A stretch of DNA of 64,000 nt, taken from contig NZ_QPJM01000020.1 in NCBI RefSeq assembly GCF_003337575.1, forward strand, positions 1-64,000. The letters are read 5' to 3'. This DNA comes from Phyllobacterium bourgognense. Its GTDB lineage: Bacteria; Pseudomonadota; Alphaproteobacteria; Rhizobiales; Rhizobiaceae. A program made the translations under genes and the position numbers. The stretch's first letter is position 1. Every line of letters begins with the position of its first letter. The notes beneath the pieces were generated by a model that saw nothing but the letters and a program-made list of their open reading frames with translations, had not been told where the DNA came from and searched no databases. Shown here in pieces: positions 52,578 through 62,937 of the stretch.

Positions 52578-53546
52578 TGGGGCATTCCAATCCCGAAGAT
52601 CGATATTACGAAACCTCTGTCTAACCTGGCGTCTCATGTCTGTCCCGTTGATTGCACCCGGCCATGGTGAACGTTGTGTCCGTGCGGATGGGCCCATGCT
52701 CCGGAGAGCAAGACACCAATATCAGGATCGAGTGCAACACAGATTGCAAGTTTCTGCTTCATCTTGTGCTTCCTTATTGTCCCCTTCATAGGAACAAAAG
52801 ACCGCCCAGGGGGAGGACCCAGGCGGTCTTTTGCGGACACGGTGGGAATGTCCGCGCTTCAGCCGGGGACCGCTGAAGTTTTGGTAGCCGGGAGAACTAC
52901 CAGGCCTATCGGTGTTAGACAGGCACCATAGAAGGGATACAAACAACTAGCCCGATGCGTAAGTATACATCGGTATGATTTGCCTAAACGTGTCAGTAAC
53001 TGGCGTCCGCTTGCCCAACTGGATCTCACATAGTTATTATGCGGCGACCCTGTCGAAAAGTCCCAGCTTGGCATGAAGAAGCTGCCACCATTGGCGGGCG
53101 TTTCGACAGATGATTCGATCATGAACCGATCGTGTTGGTGGCACCCCTATCTGAGGCTGCGGCCGGACTGGTTCGGATATAGCCAAGCTCTTTCGCCGCG
53201 GTCGTCAATGGTATGCGTCCAGAGCGCATTCTCGCCATTGAGATTTCGCATGTGCTTTCGCATTGCCTGAATGCATGGTCCGCTCCGGATGAGCGGATTT
53301 TCACTTGGCTTTCACGTTGAGATTTAGCGGTTTTCCAAGAGTAGTGCCTTCGCCATTCGAATGGAACGCAATGATAATACTATATGATAATTCTATTTAC
53401 TATTGAGAATCGGCTCATTAAAGTCTCCAGGCTGAATGGTGGAACGCCTTTCACCCGTTGCCGGTAACCATAGGAGGTGGCCCGGCTTCGATCACCGATT
53501 GAAAACTCGGATCAACGACTGCGTTGAGCCAAATGGGAGGTTAGAC
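52578..53546. other. Long intergenic region without intact gene
   Basis: Apart from the terminator-like hairpin at 52796-52832 I see no supported gene. Short frames on both strands lack family resemblance. The stretch 53340-53430 is AT-rich and is the likely promoter of the ribose-type importer. A minus-strand frame near 53119-53304 contains TTAAKELGYI, which faintly recalls a LacI-type DNA-binding end, and could be a relic. Confidence 0.4.
52796..52832. terminator. Terminator-like hairpin
   Basis: AAAAGACCGCC (52796-52806) pairs with GGCGGTCTTTT (52822-52832), an 11-bp stem ending in TTTT on the plus strand and, by symmetry, on the minus strand. It has the form of a bidirectional rho-independent terminator. 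No intact gene ends directly before it on either strand, so the transcript it stops is unknown. Confidence 0.65.
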
Positions 53547-54506
53547 ATGAAATCCGCAATATCTATTGCCGCACTTTGCGCTGCGTTGATGTTTAGCGCG
53601 TCAATGCCAACTATGGCCTATGCCGCCGACAAGCCAACGCTGGCTTTCGTGGTGAATGGGGCCTCCGATTTCTGGAAAGCTGCCGAGGCGGGCGTCAAGA
53701 AGGCGCAGGCCGAATTGCCCGATTACAACTTGGAGCTCAAGTATCCCGAGCAGTCCTCGGTGGCCATCCAGCAGCGTCTGATGGATGATCTCGTCACAGC
53801 CGGCGTCAAGGGCATCATGGTGTCGGCCGTAGATCCGAAGACGTCCACCGATGGTCTCAACAAGATTGCGTCCGAGACTGCCCTCTTCACCACGGATAGC
53901 GATGCGCCTCAGACTAATCGCGTCGCCTATATCGGTTCGTCCAACGTTGATGCAGGTAAACAGGCTGCAGAAATCGCGAAAAAAGCCATGCCTAACGGGG
54001 GCAAGTGTCTCGGATTTGTCGGCCTGCTTGGCGCTGACAATGCCAAGGAACGCATCCAGGGTATGAAGGATGGTCTCGCAGGCACCAAAATTGAGCTAGT
54101 CGATGTTCGCGGAGACGATATTGACCAGACGCGCGCCAAGAAGAACGTCGAAGACGCCCTGGTGGCGAGCCCCGACGTGACGTGCATGGTTGGCTTCTAC
54201 TCTTATAATACGCCCCGCATTTACGAGGCTCTCCGCGATGCAGGCAAGTTGGGGCAGATCACCGTCGTTGGATTTGATGACGATCCGATTACGTTGGGTG
54301 GCGTCAAGGAAGGCACTGTCGCCGCTACTGTCGTGCAGCAGCCATTCGAATGGGCCTATCAGGGTATGAAAATGATGGCCGCTTACCTTGCCGGTGACAA
54401 GTCGAGCATTCCGGACAACAAATTGCTGATTATCAAGACTGTGATTGTCGGCAAGGACGATGTCGATGCATACGCTGCCAATCTAAAAAAGATGGCTGGC
54501 AACTAA
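53547..54506 (+). CDS. Ribose-type sugar ABC transporter binding protein
   Basis: 319 residues, RbsB/periplasmic-binding-protein-like family. Signal peptide to about residue 26 (ALMFSASMPTMAYA). The mature start LAFVVNGASDFWKAAEAGVK is typical of CUT2 binding proteins, then MVSAVDPKTSTDGLNKIASE, AYIGSSNVDAGKQAAEI and VVGFDDDPITLGGVKEG with the late sugar-contacting Asp. GGGAGG before the ATG supports the start. First of a three-gene importer; the sugar is not identifiable (ribose, xylose, a polyol or a similar ligand). Confidence 0.9.
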   Translation: MKSAISIAALCAALMFSASMPTMAYAADKPTLAFVVNGASDFWKAAEAGVKKAQAELPDYNLELKYPEQSSVAIQQRLMDDLVTAGVKGIMVSAVDPKTSTDGLNKIASETALFTTDSDAPQTNRVAYIGSSNVDAGKQAAEIAKKAMPNGGKCLGFVGLLGADNAKERIQGMKDGLAGTKIELVDVRGDDIDQTRAKKNVEDALVASPDVTCMVGFYSYNTPRIYEALRDAGKLGQITVVGFDDDPITLGGVKEGTVAATVVQQPFEWAYQGMKMMAAYLAGDKSSIPDNKLLIIKTVIVGKDDVDAYAANLKKMAGN

Positions 54507-54533
54507 GCTGTTTTCGAACAAGAGCTCGACGCG

Positions 54534-56126
54534 ATGACTGGCAATGGTTTTACCGCAACAGGTGGCGTTAATCGCGCCGAATCCATGCCGGGCACAATCG
54601 ATACTTCTTCTGACGCACGTCATCAGGCAGCCTTCCTCAGCTTGCATGACGTGCGAAAGACCTATCCCGGTGTTGTGGCATTGGATGGCTTTTCCATTGA
54701 GATCAGACCTGGCGAGGTAATCGGCCTTGTCGGCGAAAATGGCGCTGGCAAATCAACGCTGATGAAAATTCTGGGCGGTGTGGCGGCCCCGGACCGCGGT
54801 CTTATCAGGATCGACGGCGTCGATCATGACCGTCTTACCGTCGAAAATAGCCTCCAGTCCGGAATTGCCTTCGTACATCAGGAACTGAACCTATTTGAAA
54901 ATCTTGACGTCGCCGCCAATATCTTCCTCGGCAGGGAGCCCTTGCGCGGTGGCCCTCTGAAACTGGTCGATCGCGCTAAATTGCGCGAGATGGTTTTACC
55001 ACTCCTCAAACGGGTCGGCGCTAATTTTACGGCCGACACCCCAGTATCGGAATTGTCGCTAGCCCAGCAGCAGATGGTCGAGATTGCCAAAGCTCTTTCG
55101 ATCAAGGCAAGGCTTGTTATCCTGGACGAACCCACCTCAAGTCTTCCCTTGGCTGAAACTGAAAAGTTGCTCGGCGTGATCAAGGGCCTAAAGGCAGAAG
55201 GTATCAGCGTTATCTTTATTTCGCACCGACTCCACGAGGTCGAGAGCGTCGCTGATCGAGTTATCGTCCTTCGAGATGGAATGCTGGCAGGCACACTTGC
55301 AAGCGACGCCATCAATCACGACCAGATGGTCAAGCTCATGATAGGCCGCGCTTTGAAAGCCCGTACAAATACCTCGGAGCGCGAGGCTGGTGCAGTCGCG
55401 CTGTCCGCCAAGGGCATTCGCACAGCTGCTTACCCCCATCGGACCGTCGATTTGGACGTGCTGCATGGCGAAATCCTCGGGCTAGCAGGACTTGTAGGTT
55501 CGGGCAGGACTGAATTCGCCCGCGTTGTCTTCGGCATAGACAGGAGCCTTGGCGGAGAGCTTTATCTGGATGGCAAACGTGTCCTGCTGTCTTCGTCCGC
55601 TGATGCGGTGGCCAATGGCATCTTTCTCGTCCCCGAGGATCGAAAGCTGGCTGGCATACTCCTTGATTTCGCTGTTGCACAGAATATTTCGCTACCTAAT
55701 CTTTCGGCGCATTCGGCCAATTCGATAATTTCAACCGCCAGTGAAAATACGACGGCGGAAGCACAGAAAAGTAACCTTGGCATCAAGGCTCCATCGGTAA
55801 AAACGCGTGTCGGCACCTTGTCGGGCGGCAACCAGCAAAAAGTCGTGCTGGCCAAATGGCTGGCGATGAAACCAAGGATCATGATTTTCGACGAGCCGAC
55901 TCGCGGGATCGATATTGGAGCCAAGGCTGAAATCTACAGACTCATGCAGGCGCTCGCCGACACGGGTGTCGCGGTCCTCATGATTTCCAGCGACATGGAG
56001 GAAGTCATCGGTGTTTCCGACCGCGTCGCAGTTATGCATGAAGGCCAGATTTCCGGCATTCTGGCCAAGGATCAACTGGATCAGGAAAATGTGCTTTTGC
56101 TGGCGGTGGGCAAGTCAGCACGATAG
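54534..56126 (+). CDS. Ribose-type sugar ABC transporter, double ATP-binding protein
   Basis: 530 residues with two nucleotide-binding halves, the RbsA/MglA/XylG build. The first has Walker A GENGAGKST, signature LSLAQQQMVEIAKAL and Walker B LVILDEPTSSL. The second has a degenerate Walker A (GLVGSGRTEFARVVFG), signature LSGGNQQKVVLAKWL and Walker B IMIFDEPTRGID. An N-terminal extension of about 30 residues precedes FLSLHDVRKTYPG. It lies 27 bp after the binding protein and 24 bp before the permease. Confidence 0.93.
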   Translation: MTGNGFTATGGVNRAESMPGTIDTSSDARHQAAFLSLHDVRKTYPGVVALDGFSIEIRPGEVIGLVGENGAGKSTLMKILGGVAAPDRGLIRIDGVDHDRLTVENSLQSGIAFVHQELNLFENLDVAANIFLGREPLRGGPLKLVDRAKLREMVLPLLKRVGANFTADTPVSELSLAQQQMVEIAKALSIKARLVILDEPTSSLPLAETEKLLGVIKGLKAEGISVIFISHRLHEVESVADRVIVLRDGMLAGTLASDAINHDQMVKLMIGRALKARTNTSEREAGAVALSAKGIRTAAYPHRTVDLDVLHGEILGLAGLVGSGRTEFARVVFGIDRSLGGELYLDGKRVLLSSSADAVANGIFLVPEDRKLAGILLDFAVAQNISLPNLSAHSANSIISTASENTTAEAQKSNLGIKAPSVKTRVGTLSGGNQQKVVLAKWLAMKPRIMIFDEPTRGIDIGAKAEIYRLMQALADTGVAVLMISSDMEEVIGVSDRVAVMHEGQISGILAKDQLDQENVLLLAVGKSAR

Positions 56127-56150
56127 CGTCTATCAGGGTTGGAGATCACG

Positions 56151-57134
56151 ATGAATAAAAAAGATATTGGCTTGTTGATCCTCATAGTCGTCGTGGGAGC
56201 CGTTGTCGCAACAATCAATCCTCGTTTCTTGCTGCCCATCAATCTCGCCAATACGTCGAATCTCATTGGTCTCTTCGGTATCCTGTCGATAGGACAAGCG
56301 TTTGTTATCATAACCGGCGGTATCGAACTCTCGGTGGGTTCGTTAATTGCGCTGCTCGGTGTTCTGTTCATCGATTTGATTGCAAATCATGGCATGCCGT
56401 GGCCATTGGCTTTCATGCTCATCCTGGTTCTCGGTGGGATCATTGGTTTGGCCCATGGCTGGCTGATCACGCGGCTGAAGCTCCAGCCATTCGTGGTGAC
56501 GCTGTGTGGCTTGTTGATTTATCGCGGGATCGCCCGGTTCTATACTGCCGATGGGACCGCCGGCTTTGCTTTCGGCCAGAACTTTCCCACTCTTGAATTC
56601 CTTACGGCCGGCCGCACCTATGGCATTCCCAACAGCTTTATAGCCCTTCTCATTATTATGGGCGTGACGTGGGTAGTACTGCACCGGTCAGTTTTCGGGC
56701 GTTATCTTTATGCCATCGGCAAAAATGAGGAAGCGGCAAGATATTCCGGGATCAGGACAGGTAGAATGGTGATGGCTGCCTATGTCATTTGCGGTGTATT
56801 GACGGCACTCTCGGCTATCTATTTTGCAATGTATACCCGCTCGATTTCCCCCGCCAGCCACGGCAATTTTTATGAACTCTACGCGATCGCGGCCGCAGTC
56901 CTCGGTGGCTTTTCGCTGCGCGGCGGTGAAGGGTCAATCGTTGGCGTGATCCTCGGCACCATACTGCTGCAAGAATTGCAGAATCTGGTCAATCTCCTCG
57001 GCATTCCATCGTCGCTTAATTTCGCAGTAATGGGAGGGGTGATCCTTATTGGCGTGCTGGTCGATCAGCAATGGGACGTTTTTCGAGCGAAACGCCGATT
57101 AAACAGAGCGACGCACTCCGCACCATCAATTTGA
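56151..57134 (+). CDS. Ribose-type sugar ABC transporter permease
   Basis: 327 residues, RbsC family, with eight or more helices. LIGLFGILSIGQAFVIITGG, IELSVGSLIALLGVL and IGLAHGWLITRLKLQPFVVT are strong family markers, as are AIGKNEEAARYSGIRT (the coupling region) and AVLGGFSLRGGEGSIVGVIL. The ATG at 56151 has GGAG 6 nt upstream; a TTG four codons earlier is less likely. No sugar kinase or dehydrogenase follows, so the catabolic genes must lie elsewhere. Confidence 0.92.
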   Translation: MNKKDIGLLILIVVVGAVVATINPRFLLPINLANTSNLIGLFGILSIGQAFVIITGGIELSVGSLIALLGVLFIDLIANHGMPWPLAFMLILVLGGIIGLAHGWLITRLKLQPFVVTLCGLLIYRGIARFYTADGTAGFAFGQNFPTLEFLTAGRTYGIPNSFIALLIIMGVTWVVLHRSVFGRYLYAIGKNEEAARYSGIRTGRMVMAAYVICGVLTALSAIYFAMYTRSISPASHGNFYELYAIAAAVLGGFSLRGGEGSIVGVILGTILLQELQNLVNLLGIPSSLNFAVMGGVILIGVLVDQQWDVFRAKRRLNRATHSAPSI

Positions 57135-57396
57135 AACGCCGAACACAGGAGGTTGGCTCGACCGGCACCACTTGCAGCTCAAGGATGAGGCCGCTATTTC
57201 ACCGGCATTTCCAGGCCGCCTGTCTGCGGTGAAGCTCGCCGCCTTGTTGCACTTCCGGCAACGGGATCGCACGAGCTCCCATGTCCGGCAGCCAGACCTC
57301 ATGTTCGTCTTGTTCTTGTCATAGAACAAAATCCTAAACCGTCCAGGGTGCAAACGTGAGTGCGATACGCTTGCAGACAGATCGCAGTTCCATTCG

Positions 57397-57597
57397 TCAC
57401 TGCGGCCAACCGCCTGCGCCTCCCGATCTCGACGACTCGGCAGCCGTGTTTCTATCCGGCGCTCTTGGGGTGTCCTGCGTTCCACTTCTGGCAGGCAGCC
57501 ACATGGCTTCGGCCCGAGCTTTAATCCCTTCGAGGAGCAACCGCGCTATATTCTTGGCAAACGACATATTGTGGCCTTTCATTAGCAAAAGCTTCAT
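57397..57597 (-). CDS. Possible small protein downstream of allophanate hydrolase
   Basis: A 66-codon frame whose ATG overlaps the allophanate hydrolase stop as ATGA (57594-57597). A second ATG ten codons in, behind AAAGG, gives MSFAKNIARLLLEGIKARAE. The C-terminal half is Arg/Gly/Ala/Ser-rich and looks like translated GC-rich DNA. The position fits translational coupling, but there is no family resemblance; it may be a relic of a longer gene. Low confidence. Confidence 0.25.
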   Translation of the reverse strand: MKLLLMKGHNMSFAKNIARLLLEGIKARAEAMWLPARSGTQDTPRAPDRNTAAESSRSGGAGGWPQ

Positions 57598-59396
57598 TTT
57601 GGTGAACGCAGATACGTGCGCCAGCCGCCGATATGAGTAATATCTTCAGCTCCACGGACCGCATGTGCCTCACAGAGAAAGCCTGACACAGCTGAGCCGT
57701 CATCGAGCGTAACCTTGCCGATGCCAAGAGGGTCCGGTATGTTTTGTACGAAGTGGCCGAATGCATCCGGAGGCATCAACCAGACCTCGACCTCGAGTCC
57801 TGGGCCTTTGAAACCGGGATCTCGGATGAGGCCAGGCTTAGGCGGCACTGTCCCAGGAAGCGCGAACAGCCGGTAGTCTTGCGCCGTCCGGCAGGTTTTC
57901 AGCAGGCGTCCACCCGGTGCGGTAAGTTGGTGATTGAGTGGCATTCCAGAGAGATGCGCCCCAACAACGACGATGGGAACAGAACCATCATCAGAGGGGA
58001 CGAAAGCACATTGAGGAGGGATATGCCTGTCGCGATCGACTCCCATTCCGGATGCGGCCGCACGGTGCAGCGCGTCGGCTAGAGTCGCCAACGCATCGTC
58101 GGCAAAGGCGGGCGCAATGAGCGTCACGCCGGCTGGAAGATGACTTTCGCTCTCAAAGCCCGCCGGCACTGCAATGGCGGCGCAATCCAGAAGATTGACG
58201 AAATTGGTGTAGCGCCCGAGGCGACCGTTGAGGACGATCGGGTCGGCTTGCATTTCGGCGACCGTATAGGTTGTCGGTGCGGTTGGTAGAAGCAGGATAT
58301 CCGCCTTTTGCCATTCAGCGTCGGTTTTCCGGCGCAGCTCCTCAAGCTTGTAACGGCCATTAAAGGCATCGACGGCCGTCTTGCCTTTGGCGCCCTCGAT
58401 GATGGTTCGTACGGCCGGGTCGAAATCCGCCGCGTTCGTCGCAAGGAAGCCTTCCACTGCCGCAAGGCGTTCGGCGACCCATGGTCCTTCGTAGAGCAGG
58501 GCTGCAGCTTCGCGGAATGGTCCGTAATCAAAGGGTACTATGGTTGCACCCAGCGCCTTCACTGATTGAATCGCCTGATCATAAAGCCGCTCGACTCCGG
58601 TGTCGCCAAAGAATTCCCGCTCCGCACCTTCAAGGACACCGATCCGGAGCCCGGTGCCCGGTAGTGAAATCGGGCGCGCGTGACGCGAAAATGCGTCGGC
58701 GATATCAAATCCCTCCGCCACCTTCCGAACGGCGACACCGTCGCCAACCGTAACCGCGAATATCGTCACGCAATCGACGCTTCTGCACGCTGGAACGACG
58801 CCCGTGTTCGGCAACAGACCTGGCGTGGGCTTAATACCGACAAGATTGTTGAACGCGGCGGGAACGCGTCCCGATCCCGCCGTATCTGTACCGAGGGCGA
58901 AACTCGCAAGACCGGACGCGACTGCGACCGCCGATCCGCTGCTCGATCCGCCCGAAATGTAGTCTCGATTGAAAACGGAGCGCGGGGCGCCATGCGGCGA
59001 GCGCGTTCCATTAAGACCCGTCGCGAACTGGTCCAGATTTGTCTTCCCGATCACGATGGCGCCGGCGGCCTTGAGACGCGCGACGACAGTCGAATCCGTT
59101 CCCGGATTATAGGCATAGGCGGGACATCCGGCCGTGGTCGGCAATCCTTCAACGTCGATATTGTCCTTTACGGCAAAGGGTACGCCCCAGAGCGGCAGGC
59201 TGTTTGGCTCTGGCGCTCGCGCCATCAGATCGCGTGCGGCGGCCCGCAAGTCCTTGTCCGGCGTGGGGGTGATAAAGATCGCCGGATCATTTGATGCGGT
59301 GCGGCGGGCGATTACCGTTTCAACGAGATCGAGCGGTGTCAGGCCGGATTGATAGGCGGCATGAAGGCTTGAAAGATCGAGAATTGTCGGCAGCAT
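57594..59396 (-). CDS. atzF: Allophanate hydrolase
   Basis: 600 residues. The amidase-signature domain covers about 1-440: Lys77 (FAVKDN), the Ser of GGSSSGSA (about 151-152) and nucleophile Ser175 (GTDTAGSG) form the triad. A C-terminal domain (about 470-600; VVVGAHLSGMPLNHQLTAPGG and FKGPGLEVEVWLMP) is the AtzF C-terminal fold that acts on the decarboxylation step. Allophanate is split to ammonia and carbon dioxide. The ATG at 59396 is one base after the carboxylase stop, so the two are coupled. It completes the pathway begun by the carboxylase. Confidence 0.93.
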   Translation of the reverse strand: MLPTILDLSSLHAAYQSGLTPLDLVETVIARRTASNDPAIFITPTPDKDLRAAARDLMARAPEPNSLPLWGVPFAVKDNIDVEGLPTTAGCPAYAYNPGTDSTVVARLKAAGAIVIGKTNLDQFATGLNGTRSPHGAPRSVFNRDYISGGSSSGSAVAVASGLASFALGTDTAGSGRVPAAFNNLVGIKPTPGLLPNTGVVPACRSVDCVTIFAVTVGDGVAVRKVAEGFDIADAFSRHARPISLPGTGLRIGVLEGAEREFFGDTGVERLYDQAIQSVKALGATIVPFDYGPFREAAALLYEGPWVAERLAAVEGFLATNAADFDPAVRTIIEGAKGKTAVDAFNGRYKLEELRRKTDAEWQKADILLLPTAPTTYTVAEMQADPIVLNGRLGRYTNFVNLLDCAAIAVPAGFESESHLPAGVTLIAPAFADDALATLADALHRAAASGMGVDRDRHIPPQCAFVPSDDGSVPIVVVGAHLSGMPLNHQLTAPGGRLLKTCRTAQDYRLFALPGTVPPKPGLIRDPGFKGPGLEVEVWLMPPDAFGHFVQNIPDPLGIGKVTLDDGSAVSGFLCEAHAVRGAEDITHIGGWRTYLRSPK

Positions 59397-59397
59397 G

Positions 59398-62300
59398 TCA
59401 GCAGTCCTCCAGGATAACGATGATATCGCCGGCTTTAACGTTTCGCCCGGGCGCTGCGCGTAGTTCGCGGACACGGCCTGCAGCGTGAGCATTGACTTGA
59501 AATTCCATTTTCATGGATTCGACAATGGCGAGCGGCTCGCCGGCGGCAACAGATGCCCCAGGTTCGACGAGCAGTTTCCAGATGTTTCCCTGAACGCTGC
59601 TGGCAACGCCAAAGCACCCGACCGGAATATTGGCGTCCGGGCTTTCTCCGCCACCACTATCGCTAACGAAGCTGTCGAGCCCGGCTTCCTTCCAGCGATG
59701 CCGCTCTTGGTTGAAGGCGGCCTGCTGTGTGTTCTTGAAGCGCCCGATGGATTGGGCATTCCGCTTCAGTTCCTGCTCGTAAGCGGCATACGAGAACTCC
59801 GTCTCCTCGATTTTGATCGGATAGCCGCCATGCGGAAAGGCGGCTCGCGCTTCCGTCAATTCCTCGTGGTTGACCGGAAAGAAGCGGATCTGGTCGAAGA
59901 ATTTGAGAAGCCACGGCTTGCCGTTGGCGAAGGCGGGCGTCTGCCGCCAGGTGTTCCATATCTGAATCGTGCGGCCGAAAAGCTGATAACCGCCGGGTCC
60001 CTCCATGCCATAGATGCACATATAGGCGCCTCCGATACCGACCGCATTTTCCGGCGTCCAGGTACGGGCCGGATTGTATTTGGTGGTGACGAGGCGGTGG
60101 CGCGGATCAATGGGCGTCGCGACGGGTGCGCCGAGATAGACATCCCCAAGTCCAAGTACAAGATACCTCGCGTTGAAGACGATGTCTTTCACGGCTTGTT
60201 CATCGGGGAGTCCATTGATGCGGCGTATGAACTCGATGTTGGAGGGGCACCATGGGGCGTTTGGCCGGACGAGTTCCTGATATTTGCGCATGGCGAGTTC
60301 GGCATCCGGATCATTCCACGACAGCGGCAAATGGATGATCCTGCTTGGTACGGTCACCTCCTGAGCTGCCGGGAGACCGGCCTCGATCTCCGCCAAAAGT
60401 CCAAGCAGACGCTTTCGGGTCAGCGTCGTCCCGTCATAATGGATCTGCAGAGAACGGATGCCGGGTGTCAGATCAATAAGGCCGGGAAGCTGGGCCACCG
60501 ACACGGCGGACATCAGCAAATGAACCCGTAACCTAAGCGCGATATCGAGCGCCATCGGGCCATATTCGACGAGCAGGTTGTCATCGCCCTGGCGGCGATA
60601 GACCACAGAAACCGGTCCATTGTCCCGCTTTCCGACAATGGCTGACCCAGTATTTGAAGCCGACCGAAGGATGGCCGGCCCGGTAACAGGATCGTCCGGG
60701 CGGGAAACCGGATGAAACCAGATACTGTCGCCGGGCTTGAACTGGCCCATTTTCCACTGTTCGTCGCGGGCAATCACCGCAGGGCAAACGAAACCGCCGA
60801 GGCTCGGACCATCAGGTCCCAGGATGATCGGCATATCGCCGGTGAAATCGATCGCGCCCACAGCATAGGCATTGTCGTGGAGGTTTGACGGGTGAAGGCC
60901 CGCCTCGCCGCCGTCACTGCGCGCCCATTTCGGTGCAGGGCCGATGAGACGGACGCCGGTGCGGGCACTGTTGAAATGCACCTCGTAAGGGTTGGAAAAC
61001 AGCGTATCGATGTCTTCCGGCTGAAAGAAGTCCGGTGCGCCATGCGGCCCATAGACGACGCCGACCTGCCATTCGCGCGTGAGCTCGGCAGGCTCGGTTT
61101 CGGGCCCCAATTGCCCGGTGGCATCCCGCGCAAGATGGAGCACGTGGCCGGTTTTGAGTGTGCCTGTAGCATTGCCGCCGAACTGGCCAAGTCCAAAGGT
61201 GGCGCGTGAACCAAGGATGACCGGAGCAGCAAGGCCGCCCCTGATCGCGAGATAGGCGCGCTGGCCAGCACCATCGATTGCCCCGATAGAGAGCACCTGG
61301 CCCGCACGAATCGTTACGGCCTTGTTGTGTTGCAGCTTTTCGCCGTCGCAGATCATGGTCATTCTTGCCCCGGAAAGCGCGACCTCAGCGTCGGTGTAAA
61401 AGCGCAGTATTGGACCGGATACGGTCAATTCCAGCGCCGCCGTTGCGTCGTCATTGCCCACCAGGCGGTTGGCATGACGAAAGGATCGCTCGTCCATCGG
61501 GCCGCTCGGCGGTACACCAACATTCCACAAACCGAGACGCCCGGGCAGCTCCTGGAGGCTCGACTGAGCGCCCGGAGTTAGAACTTCGATGATATCGGGA
61601 ATGAAAGCGAAGTCCCGTAGCGCCGTGGTCGCCGCCTTGCCGCTGGCGAGCAGCTCAGACGACGCGATTGCCCGCAGGTAATCCAGATTGGTTTCAATGC
61701 CGGAAATTGAGGTATTGGCGAGAGCAGTCTTCAGCTTCTCGATCGCGACATCACGGTCCTCGGCCACCACGATCAGCTTGGCGAGCATTGGATCGTAGAA
61801 AGCCGTTACCTCGGCTCCAGTTTCGATCCAGCCATCGATACGGGCGATTTCAGGAAAGACCACTTCCGTCAGAAGGCCCGCACTTGGCCGGAAATCCGCA
61901 TGCGGCATTTCAGCATAAACACGGGCTTCGATCGCAGCGCCCTTCGGCGTCAACAAATCCGCACCGGAAAGGATATCCTCACCTGCCGTCTGACGGATCA
62001 TCCATTCGACAAGATCGATGTCGTAGACGGCTTCGGTAACGGGATGTTCGACTTGCAGCCGCGTATTGACTTCGAGGAAATAGAATTCTTGGCGGACGGG
62101 ATCGTAAATGAATTCGACTGTGCCCGCCGATTCGTATGAAACCGAAGAACCAAGACTGACAGCCGCATTGTGCAGCTGCGAACGCGTCGCCGAGGGGAGG
62201 TCGGGTGCAGGTGTCTCTTCGATGACTTTCTGATTTCGCCGCTGCAGCGAGCAGTCCCGTTCGCCCAGCGCCACGACCTTGCCCTTGCCGTTGCCGAAAA

Positions 62301-62934
62301 TCTGAACTTCAACGTGCCGGGCATCCGCCACAAAACGTTCGAGATAGACCCGCGCATCACCGAAGCTGGCACGTGCGGTCCGCTGAACGCTTTCGAACGA
62401 AGCTTGGAGACTTGAGGCATCACCGCATAGCTGCATACCGATACCGCCACCGCCGGCGGTGCTCTTCAGCATAACCGGATAGCCGATTTCTTCAGCCGCC
62501 GAGAGCGCGTCGTCAACGCTTTCCAGGAGGCCGCTACCGGGGAGAAGAGGCACACCGCTTGCCTCGGCGAGTTGGCGCGCCGTATGTTTCAACCCGAATG
62601 CCGAAAGATGTTCCGGGCGTGGTCCGATGAAGGCGATGCCCTCGGCCGCAAGCCGCTCGGCAAAGCCGATATTCTCCGACAGGAATCCATATCCGGGATG
62701 AACGGCCTCCGCCCCGGTCAGCCTGCAAGCGGCGATGACTGCATCAACATTCAGATAGCTATCGCTTGCGGGTGCGGGACCGAGGCGGACCGCTTCGTCA
62801 GCGAGAAGCGCAGGCATGGCAAAACGGTCCGCGTCGGAATAAACGGCGACGGAGGCAATGCCCATCTTTTTCAATGTCCGGATAACGCGGACGGCGATTT
62901 CGCCTCGATTGGCGATGAGAATTTTACTGAACAT
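59398..62934 (-). CDS. Biotin-dependent urea/guanidine carboxylase
   Basis: 1178 residues. Order: biotin carboxylase (1-450; KILIANRGEIAVRVIRTLKK, ATP-grasp GGGGIGMQL, EVNTRLQVEHPVTE), KipA-like half of the carboxyltransferase (about 465-760; GLWNVGVPPSGPMDERSFRH), KipI-like half (about 780-1000; LLVEYGPMALDIALRLRV), then the biotinyl domain with Lys1142 in ESMKMEFQ. This is the urea amidolyase carboxylase architecture. Members that sit with two DUF1989 genes and an allophanate hydrolase have been shown to be guanidine carboxylases, with urea a poorer substrate. The gene lies 3 bp after the DUF1989 gene upstream. Cytoplasmic; needs biotin ligase from elsewhere. Confidence 0.92.
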   Translation of the reverse strand: MFSKILIANRGEIAVRVIRTLKKMGIASVAVYSDADRFAMPALLADEAVRLGPAPASDSYLNVDAVIAACRLTGAEAVHPGYGFLSENIGFAERLAAEGIAFIGPRPEHLSAFGLKHTARQLAEASGVPLLPGSGLLESVDDALSAAEEIGYPVMLKSTAGGGGIGMQLCGDASSLQASFESVQRTARASFGDARVYLERFVADARHVEVQIFGNGKGKVVALGERDCSLQRRNQKVIEETPAPDLPSATRSQLHNAAVSLGSSVSYESAGTVEFIYDPVRQEFYFLEVNTRLQVEHPVTEAVYDIDLVEWMIRQTAGEDILSGADLLTPKGAAIEARVYAEMPHADFRPSAGLLTEVVFPEIARIDGWIETGAEVTAFYDPMLAKLIVVAEDRDVAIEKLKTALANTSISGIETNLDYLRAIASSELLASGKAATTALRDFAFIPDIIEVLTPGAQSSLQELPGRLGLWNVGVPPSGPMDERSFRHANRLVGNDDATAALELTVSGPILRFYTDAEVALSGARMTMICDGEKLQHNKAVTIRAGQVLSIGAIDGAGQRAYLAIRGGLAAPVILGSRATFGLGQFGGNATGTLKTGHVLHLARDATGQLGPETEPAELTREWQVGVVYGPHGAPDFFQPEDIDTLFSNPYEVHFNSARTGVRLIGPAPKWARSDGGEAGLHPSNLHDNAYAVGAIDFTGDMPIILGPDGPSLGGFVCPAVIARDEQWKMGQFKPGDSIWFHPVSRPDDPVTGPAILRSASNTGSAIVGKRDNGPVSVVYRRQGDDNLLVEYGPMALDIALRLRVHLLMSAVSVAQLPGLIDLTPGIRSLQIHYDGTTLTRKRLLGLLAEIEAGLPAAQEVTVPSRIIHLPLSWNDPDAELAMRKYQELVRPNAPWCPSNIEFIRRINGLPDEQAVKDIVFNARYLVLGLGDVYLGAPVATPIDPRHRLVTTKYNPARTWTPENAVGIGGAYMCIYGMEGPGGYQLFGRTIQIWNTWRQTPAFANGKPWLLKFFDQIRFFPVNHEELTEARAAFPHGGYPIKIEETEFSYAAYEQELKRNAQSIGRFKNTQQAAFNQERHRWKEAGLDSFVSDSGGGESPDANIPVGCFGVASSVQGNIWKLLVEPGASVAAGEPLAIVESMKMEFQVNAHAAGRVRELRAAPGRNVKAGDIIVILEDC

Positions 62935-62937
62935 TTC

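Noticed and set aside
52634-52762. 42-residue minus-strand frame with AGGAAG nine bases upstream of its ATG
   Set aside because: The ribosome site is modest, the hydrophobic part is weak and the tail is His-rich without family resemblance; not enough to call a gene.
53119-53304. Possible LacI-type DNA-binding remnant upstream of the ribose-type importer
   Set aside because: Only a short TTAAKELGYI-like stretch is suggestive; the rest does not align with a helix-turn-helix domain.
57356-57640. 94-codon plus-strand frame between the permease and allophanate hydrolase genes
   Set aside because: It overlaps the allophanate hydrolase 3' end, has no ribosome site and resembles nothing known.
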